9,297 nucleotides of DNA from the NCBI GenBank assembly GCA_017431185.1, contig JAFRLP010000591.1, forward strand, positions 1-9,297, written 5' to 3'. Below the pieces are notes generated by a model. It was given only the letters and a program-made list of their open reading frames with translations. It was not told the origin of the DNA and made no database searches. A program made the translations under genes and the position numbers. Origin of the DNA: Victivallales bacterium (GTDB taxonomy: Bacteria > Verrucomicrobiota > Lentisphaeria > Oligosphaerales > Oligosphaeraceae). Below, in pieces: positions 5,342 through 9,297 of the stretch (position 1 is the stretch's first letter; every line of letters starts with the position of its first letter).

Positions 5342-7366
5342 ATGCCAGAATCCCCCCAACAGCCTTCATCCCCCCAGCCCAATGCCTATCCTGGCCTGGA
5401 GCATTCCACGTCGGGGCACGACAAGATTGTGCTGTCCGCGATTTTCTGCGTGCTATGGGCGCTCTGCGGTTTCTTTCTGCTGACCGAAAGGGACAGCCGT
5501 CAGGAATTGCCGGACTGGCTAGAGGGAATGCGGGAGAAACTGGAGCACCCCCTGCAGTACGATATGGTTGCCGAAAGCACCATCTACACCGACTCAGGAT
5601 TCAGTTATCTGGTGCATGCATCCCAAGAGCAGCCGATTTCCCTCCAGTCGGGCAGCCGGTCCTTCCCGCTGACTGTGCCGGACGTCTTTGCGGGACTTCA
5701 AAAATCCTCCCCCCTTTCCATTCCGCCGGTTGAAGTAACTGGGGAAGCGAGAATCATCCCCTTTCCATTTCTCGTCTCCCAGGACAGCGGCAATCGGCCG
5801 CTTGACATTCCACCCCTGTTCCATGTATTGCCAGATGAGCCGATTGTGCTTGCAGGAGAGCCTCTGGCCACCCGCGGAGGCAACGGACAACCGCTCTATA
5901 CCTCCGCCTTTTATCGTCTGCTTGCCTGGACGGTCTATCAGGAACTGCGTGAAAAGAACGACAACCTGCTCCATCGCCTCTACGCCTCCCTGCTGGCAGG
6001 CGTGCTGTTGCTGGGCTTCTTCTATGGCCTTCAGGCGCTGTCGGCGGAAGCGTGCAGCAGCGCATCCCGAATGCTCCTGTGTACCACTTGCATCGTGATG
6101 CATCTTATCCTGCTCTGGCTGTCCTGTTTCCTCTGCCATAGGATGGCGCTGGGGTCGAACTTCTTCCTCTACGCGCTGCTTCCAGGCAGTCTGGCGCCGG
6201 CCCTGGCCTCCCACCTGCTTGGCCGCCGCACCGCGCTGTGCCTTTCCCTGCTGCTGGCCACGCTATCCCCCGTGCTGGTACGCACTGCCACCCCATTCCA
6301 GTTTTTCATCAGCATGCTGGCCCTCTCGCTGATTGGCACCATCGCCTACCAGAACATCCAGCGGCGTGTCCAGTTTCTGTACAGCGGGCTGGGCATCTGG
6401 GCGCTAGGCATCTGCACCGCCGCCTTCTTCGTGCTGCTGCGGGGCCTGAACGCCCCATGGCAAAATGGCGCGCAGCACTTCTGGACATGCCTGGTCGCCC
6501 TCACGGGAGCCAATGTCTTCGCCGTGCTGCTGGGCACCCTTCTTCTGCCGCCCATGCTGGAATGGATTTTCGACGTCCACACCGTGTTCACCTTGAACGA
6601 ACTGAACAACCGTGACCACCAGCTGCTGGAGCAACTCCGCCAGAAGGCCCCGGGAACCTACGAGCACTCCCTTGCGGTCGCCTCCATCGCGGCGGAGGAG
6701 GCGCGCGCCATCGGGGATGACCCAAAACTCGCGGAGGCCTGCGCCTATTTCCACGACATCGGCAAACTCAGCGACCCAGGCAAGTTCACGGAAAACCTGG
6801 CGGAAGGCGAGGAGAACCCCCATGACCGCATCACGCCGCTGGAAAGCTGCGCGGTCATTCGGGAGCATGTCCGCCATGGCTACGAACTGGCCTGCAAATA
6901 CCACCTGCCGAGACCGATACGGGAGGCATGCGCACAGCATCACGGCAACAGCCTGATGGCCGGCTTCTACGAGAAGGCGCGCCGTGAGGCGGCAGCCTCG
7001 GGGCAGCCTGCCCCGCCCACCCTCCCCTACTCCTACGACGCGCCGCGTCCCACCAGCAGAATGGTGGTGCTCATTGAGTTGGCGGACATCTGCGAGGCAG
7101 CCGTCCGTGCCAAGCATCGGTGCTGGCTGAAGCAGGACATACCCGTCACAGGCGACCTCATTCGCAAGACTGTGCTGGAACTCATCCAGGCCAAGGCGAA
7201 GGAACGGCAGTTTGACTGCGCGGACATCACTTTGCAGCAGCTTCACCTGGCGACCGAAAGCGTGGTCAATTCCCTGTGTACCATTCACCACGCCCGCACG
7301 GAATACCTGCACCAGGGGGACACCACCGACCCGACCGCCCCCACTCAAACCACCAATGGAAATTGA
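5342..7366 (+). CDS. 7TM-HD membrane phosphohydrolase (PgpH-like, probable cyclic di-AMP phosphodiesterase)
   Basis: The protein has 674 aa. A Pro/Ser-rich N terminus (1-26) leads to a membrane helix (about 28-48). An extracytoplasmic 7TMR-HDED-type domain (about 50-205) follows, then seven membrane helices (roughly 211-232, 245-265, 271-290, 297-313, 319-336, 345-367, 382-405) and a cytoplasmic HD domain (about 436-590). Metal-site residues are visible: TYEHS (His442), YFHDIGK (His471, Asp472), REHV (His509), AQHHG (His533, His534) and ELADICEAA (Asp582). This matches PgpH, which hydrolyses cyclic di-AMP to pApA; the substrate here is inferred from the family. The start ATG 5342 lies 8 bp after fabF without a clear Shine-Dalgarno. 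The end overlaps ybeY by 11 bp. The neighbourhood 7TM-HD, ybeY, CorC is common in bacteria and supports the call. Confidence 0.88.
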   Translation: MPESPQQPSSPQPNAYPGLEHSTSGHDKIVLSAIFCVLWALCGFFLLTERDSRQELPDWLEGMREKLEHPLQYDMVAESTIYTDSGFSYLVHASQEQPISLQSGSRSFPLTVPDVFAGLQKSSPLSIPPVEVTGEARIIPFPFLVSQDSGNRPLDIPPLFHVLPDEPIVLAGEPLATRGGNGQPLYTSAFYRLLAWTVYQELREKNDNLLHRLYASLLAGVLLLGFFYGLQALSAEACSSASRMLLCTTCIVMHLILLWLSCFLCHRMALGSNFFLYALLPGSLAPALASHLLGRRTALCLSLLLATLSPVLVRTATPFQFFISMLALSLIGTIAYQNIQRRVQFLYSGLGIWALGICTAAFFVLLRGLNAPWQNGAQHFWTCLVALTGANVFAVLLGTLLLPPMLEWIFDVHTVFTLNELNNRDHQLLEQLRQKAPGTYEHSLAVASIAAEEARAIGDDPKLAEACAYFHDIGKLSDPGKFTENLAEGEENPHDRITPLESCAVIREHVRHGYELACKYHLPRPIREACAQHHGNSLMAGFYEKARREAAASGQPAPPTLPYSYDAPRPTSRMVVLIELADICEAAVRAKHRCWLKQDIPVTGDLIRKTVLELIQAKAKERQFDCADITLQQLHLATESVVNSLCTIHHARTEYLHQGDTTDPTAPTQTTNGN

Positions 7367-7841
7367 ACTGAGCAAACAGCGGGGCACCCCTCCCCTGCGC
7401 CGCCGTGCCAGGCTACTGGCGGTGCTTCGGCTGGCGCAGCGGTGCGCCGGCCTTGGCCAATGCCCCGGATGCCTGCATCTGGTCATCGCCACATCGGCCA
7501 CGATGACCAGGCTCAATGAGGATTTTCTGGGACATCAGGGGCTGACCGATGTCCTGACCTTTGACCTGCGCACCGAGGAACCCGCCATCGAGGATGACCC
7601 AGAGGCATGCGCGGCGGAAATCTACGTCTCCCCTGACTACGCCGCATCCGTCTGCCGCTCCTTCGGAAACTCCTGCTCCCGTGAACTGGTCTTGTATATG
7701 GTCCACGGAATGCTCCACCTGGCTGGTGAAGATGACTTGGAGGACGCGCCACGCCAGGCCATGCGGGCGGCCGAGACCCGCGTGCTCACGGAACTGGAAC
7801 GTCACTACAGCCTGGAAGGTTTCCTGGACACCCCCCAATGA
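7356..7841 (+). CDS. ybeY: Endoribonuclease YbeY (rRNA maturation factor)
   Basis: YbeY is a zinc-dependent endoribonuclease needed for 16S rRNA 3' maturation and ribosome quality control. The 161-residue product has the conserved central block LNEDFLGHQGLTDVLTFDL and the AAEIYVSPDYA strand. The metal motif reads HGMLHLAGEDD. The first two zinc-ligand histidines are present, but the third position of the classical HGxLHLxGYDH motif is Asp. To my recollection Asp occurs there in other phyla such as Bacteroidetes, so this is probably an active variant. The chosen ATG (7356) lies inside the end of the 7TM-HD gene (11-bp overlap). The frame is open further upstream, but that part is the out-of-frame HD coding region. 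The TGA overlaps the next start as ATGA. No Shine-Dalgarno is seen, so coupling is likely. Confidence 0.9.
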   Translation: MEIELSKQRGTPPLRRRARLLAVLRLAQRCAGLGQCPGCLHLVIATSATMTRLNEDFLGHQGLTDVLTFDLRTEEPAIEDDPEACAAEIYVSPDYAASVCRSFGNSCSRELVLYMVHGMLHLAGEDDLEDAPRQAMRAAETRVLTELERHYSLEGFLDTPQ

Positions 7842-9133
7842 CATCCGCACACAACTCCTGGCTGGTCATGTTCGCCGGCGCCTGCGGGGCCACCACCCTG
7901 CTCACTTTGGTCTGCCTGGAAATCGGCAAAATGACGGGCGGAAGCCTCCACTACCTGGCTGAAACCAACGAGAAACTGGCCGAAAGGCTCGAGCGCTATT
8001 TCCCGCCACGGCAATCCTGGCTGGTGGCAGGGCGCATCCTCATCACCCTAACCATCGGCCTGGCCGTCTGCTTCCTGCAAAACTGGTGGCATACCCTCCG
8101 CCACGACCCGCATCATCTCCTGCAACTCTGGAAGCCCATCACCATCATCGCCATCTCCTACCTGGACCTGGAACTGTTCTCCGGACTATTGACGACCTCC
8201 GCCTCCGCGCGTCTGCTTCTCGTTGTGCTTCCCATCTTCAAATTCACCAGCCTGCTCCTCTATCCCATCTGCCAGCCGCTGGCGTTCATCTCCGAATACG
8301 CGGCCTCCCGCCAGGCAGCCCGCAAGGACGGCAACGACTCCCTCTCCGTGGAGGATGAAATCATCTCCCTGGTCGAAAACCAGAACCTGGGTCCGCGTTA
8401 CGCGCTGAAAAACCTGGAGGAGGACGAACGGCGCATGATTCTCGGAGCCCTCTCCCTGGACAACGTTCCCGTGCGCCGAATCATGACTCCGCGCATCGAC
8501 GTAATCGGCGTGCAGTATGAGCCAGGCACCCCTCTGGAGGAGTTCATCAACCGTGCCCAGACGGCCATCGTCCAAAGCGGACACAGCCAACTGCCAGTAT
8601 TCCAAGGCAATATCGACCACATCATCGGAACCATCCACGCCGAGGATTTGCTGGACCCCGCGCGTCGCCAGGACTCACGGAAACTCATCCATGCCAGCCC
8701 GCTGCTGGTGGCTCCCTCACGAAACCTCGGCGACCTGCTCGCGCTTTTCCTTCAGTCCAAGACCACTCTCGCAATTGTGATGGACGAGTACGGCGGCACC
8801 CTTGGCATCGTCACCTTCAAGGATGTTCTGGAGCCGATTGTGGGTGACATCAAGGACAAATACGACGCGGACGAGAGCAAGCACGATATCCGTGAAATCA
8901 GTCCGGGAGTCTATGCCTGCAACGCCCGTGCCACGGTCGATGACGTCAACCGCGTCCTCGACACCGACATTCCCGGCGACGAGGACTACGACACCATCGG
9001 CGGCTATCTCACCGCCACGCTGGAACGCATCCCCGCCGAAGGCGAAACCATTCGCACCGACCAGTTGACCGCGACCATCACCAAGGCGGACGCGCGGCGC
9101 ATCCTCGCCGTCCCCATCAAGCGCGCCTCCTGA
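7838..9133 (+). CDS. CNNM/CorC (HlyC)-family CBS-domain membrane protein
   Basis: The 431-residue protein is organised like bacterial CorC/CNNM magnesium-transport proteins. It has a divergent DUF21-like membrane part with hydrophobic segments near 9-28, 62-82, 100-118 and 125-152. An acidic linker (VEDEIISLVE, EEDERRM) leads to a CBS pair (about 213-335) that begins RRIMTPR and includes HSQLPVFQG and VMDEYGGTLGIVTFKDVLE. A C-terminal CorC/HlyC domain (about 345-428) with DDVNRVL, DYDTIGGYL and ITKADARRI closes the protein. Family members act in Mg2+/Co2+ efflux or tolerance, and CBS pairs often bind adenine nucleotides. It is unlikely to be a true haemolysin despite the family name. The ATG at 7838 overlaps the ybeY stop by 4 bp. 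It is the last gene of the run; 164 bp without a gene follow. Confidence 0.88.
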   Translation: MTSAHNSWLVMFAGACGATTLLTLVCLEIGKMTGGSLHYLAETNEKLAERLERYFPPRQSWLVAGRILITLTIGLAVCFLQNWWHTLRHDPHHLLQLWKPITIIAISYLDLELFSGLLTTSASARLLLVVLPIFKFTSLLLYPICQPLAFISEYAASRQAARKDGNDSLSVEDEIISLVENQNLGPRYALKNLEEDERRMILGALSLDNVPVRRIMTPRIDVIGVQYEPGTPLEEFINRAQTAIVQSGHSQLPVFQGNIDHIIGTIHAEDLLDPARRQDSRKLIHASPLLVAPSRNLGDLLALFLQSKTTLAIVMDEYGGTLGIVTFKDVLEPIVGDIKDKYDADESKHDIREISPGVYACNARATVDDVNRVLDTDIPGDEDYDTIGGYLTATLERIPAEGETIRTDQLTATITKADARRILAVPIKRAS

Positions 9134-9156
9134 CAAGCGCCGCTTTCCATCCCCTT

Positions 9157-9184
9157 TTGGAAAAAAACACATAAAAAATGTAAT
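9157..9184 (+). promoter_or_regulatory. Weak candidate promoter for a gene right of the window
   Basis: TTGGAA (4 of 6 to the -35 consensus), a 16-bp A-rich spacer, and TGTAAT (5 of 6 to the -10 consensus). It is plausible because a new transcript would carry the leader-like element at 9277-9297. No downstream gene is visible to support it. Confidence 0.3.
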
Positions 9185-9276
9185 GCCTCACTGACTGATA
9201 TTGGCTTATGCAGCAGGGCGAGCTGGCGTTTGGGCACAATGCCCCCTGGCCGAAGCCTCATCTTCGCCTCCTTGGC

Positions 9277-9297
9277 TGGCCGTAAAATCCAGGCGGA
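9277..9297 (+). repeat. Partial second copy of the acpP leader motif, cut by window edge
   Basis: TGGCCGTAAA (9277-9286) is identical to 3527-3536, and CCAGGCG (9289-9295) is identical to 3545-3551, with six fewer bases between them. TCC (9288-9290) can pair with GGA (9295-9297) around AGGC. The core is thus again CCGT, an A-rich bulge, then a hairpin, as in the acpP leader. The closing ACGG arm would lie just outside the window. Confidence 0.35.

Larger units (their letters stand above)
9134..9297 (+). other. Non-coding tail region, possible start of next transcription unit
   Basis: There is no credible coding sequence in these 164 bases. The first part is AT-rich (runs of seven and six A). 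TTGGAA (9157-9162) and TGTAAT (9179-9184) with a 16-bp spacer are a modest promoter candidate pointing right. A GGGCA-CAA-TGCCC hairpin lies at 9232-9244. The last 21 bases (9277-9297) resemble the acpP leader hairpin. No hairpin followed by a T run is seen, so the upstream operon has no obvious intrinsic terminator here. Confidence 0.5.

Noticed and set aside
4068..5369. A 433-codon open frame on the minus strand across the whole of fabF
   Set aside because: It mirrors fabF on the opposite strand, its product shows no recognisable motif, and fabF has full family motifs and a Shine-Dalgarno. It is a GC-rich codon shadow.
7212..7355. An upstream in-frame start for ybeY at 7212
   Set aside because: The extra 48 codons lie inside the C-terminal coding region of the 7TM-HD gene and do not look like YbeY; ATG 7356 gives a normal-length protein.
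9144..9163. TTTCCA/TGGAAA hairpin after the CorC-like gene as a terminator
   Set aside because: The hairpin is followed by A residues, not T, on the + strand, and the stem is weak. It does not qualify as an intrinsic terminator for this operon.
9232..9244. GGGCA-CAA-TGCCC hairpin as an operator or regulatory RNA
   Set aside because: It is a single five-pair stem with a three-base loop, without a T run or repeat partner. It is noted in the region entry but too weak to claim a function.

Overview
The window is about 9.3 kb of GC-rich, gene-dense bacterial chromosome with every supported gene on the + strand. It holds the tail of one gene, seven complete genes, and two short non-coding stretches (about 190 and 175 bp) around acpP. 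A third non-coding stretch runs off the right edge. The gene set is housekeeping. A Gram-negative lineage of the PVC type (Lentisphaerae/Kiritimatiellae/Verrucomicrobia-like) is my best guess, based on the YbeY sequence style, weak Shine-Dalgarno use inside operons and the 7TM-HD/ybeY/CorC block. Nothing in the sequence proves this assignment.

Left block (1-3448): the 3' end of a probable TetR-family regulator overlaps ribD (deaminase/reductase). ribD overlaps ribE (riboflavin synthase), and ribE overlaps a 492-residue two-domain protein that joins a calcineurin-like phosphoesterase to a xylose-isomerase/AP-endonuclease-like TIM barrel. All joints are overlaps of 1-16 bp, so this reads as one translationally coupled operon. 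No FMN riboswitch can sit directly before ribD, because that space is coding.

Middle block (3449-5333): a good sigma-70-like promoter and a leader of about 125 nt precede acpP. The leader can form a bulged 10-bp hairpin, two mutually exclusive downstream hairpins and a hairpin over the ribosome binding site. A strong intrinsic terminator lies between acpP and fabF, which would let ACP be made in excess of the condensing enzyme. FabF keeps its nucleophilic Cys and first catalytic His but has Arg where the second catalytic His is expected. This is the most striking single-residue anomaly in the window.

Right block (5342-9133): a 7TM-HD phosphohydrolase (PgpH-like, probable c-di-AMP phosphodiesterase), ybeY and a CNNM/CorC-type CBS membrane protein follow fabF with an 8-bp gap and then overlaps of 11 and 4 bp. 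This is a recognised neighbourhood, but phoH is not in its common place. After it come 164 bp of AT-richer non-coding DNA with a possible promoter. The last 21 bases resemble the acpP leader hairpin (shared 10-mer plus 7-mer, and a compatible fold), hinting at a recurrent RNA or DNA element cut by the window edge.

I found no tRNA, rRNA, CRISPR array, insertion sequence or phage gene. The most promising undescribed items are the acpP leader element with its possible second copy, the phosphoesterase-TIM barrel fusion in a riboflavin operon, and the His-to-Arg FabF.
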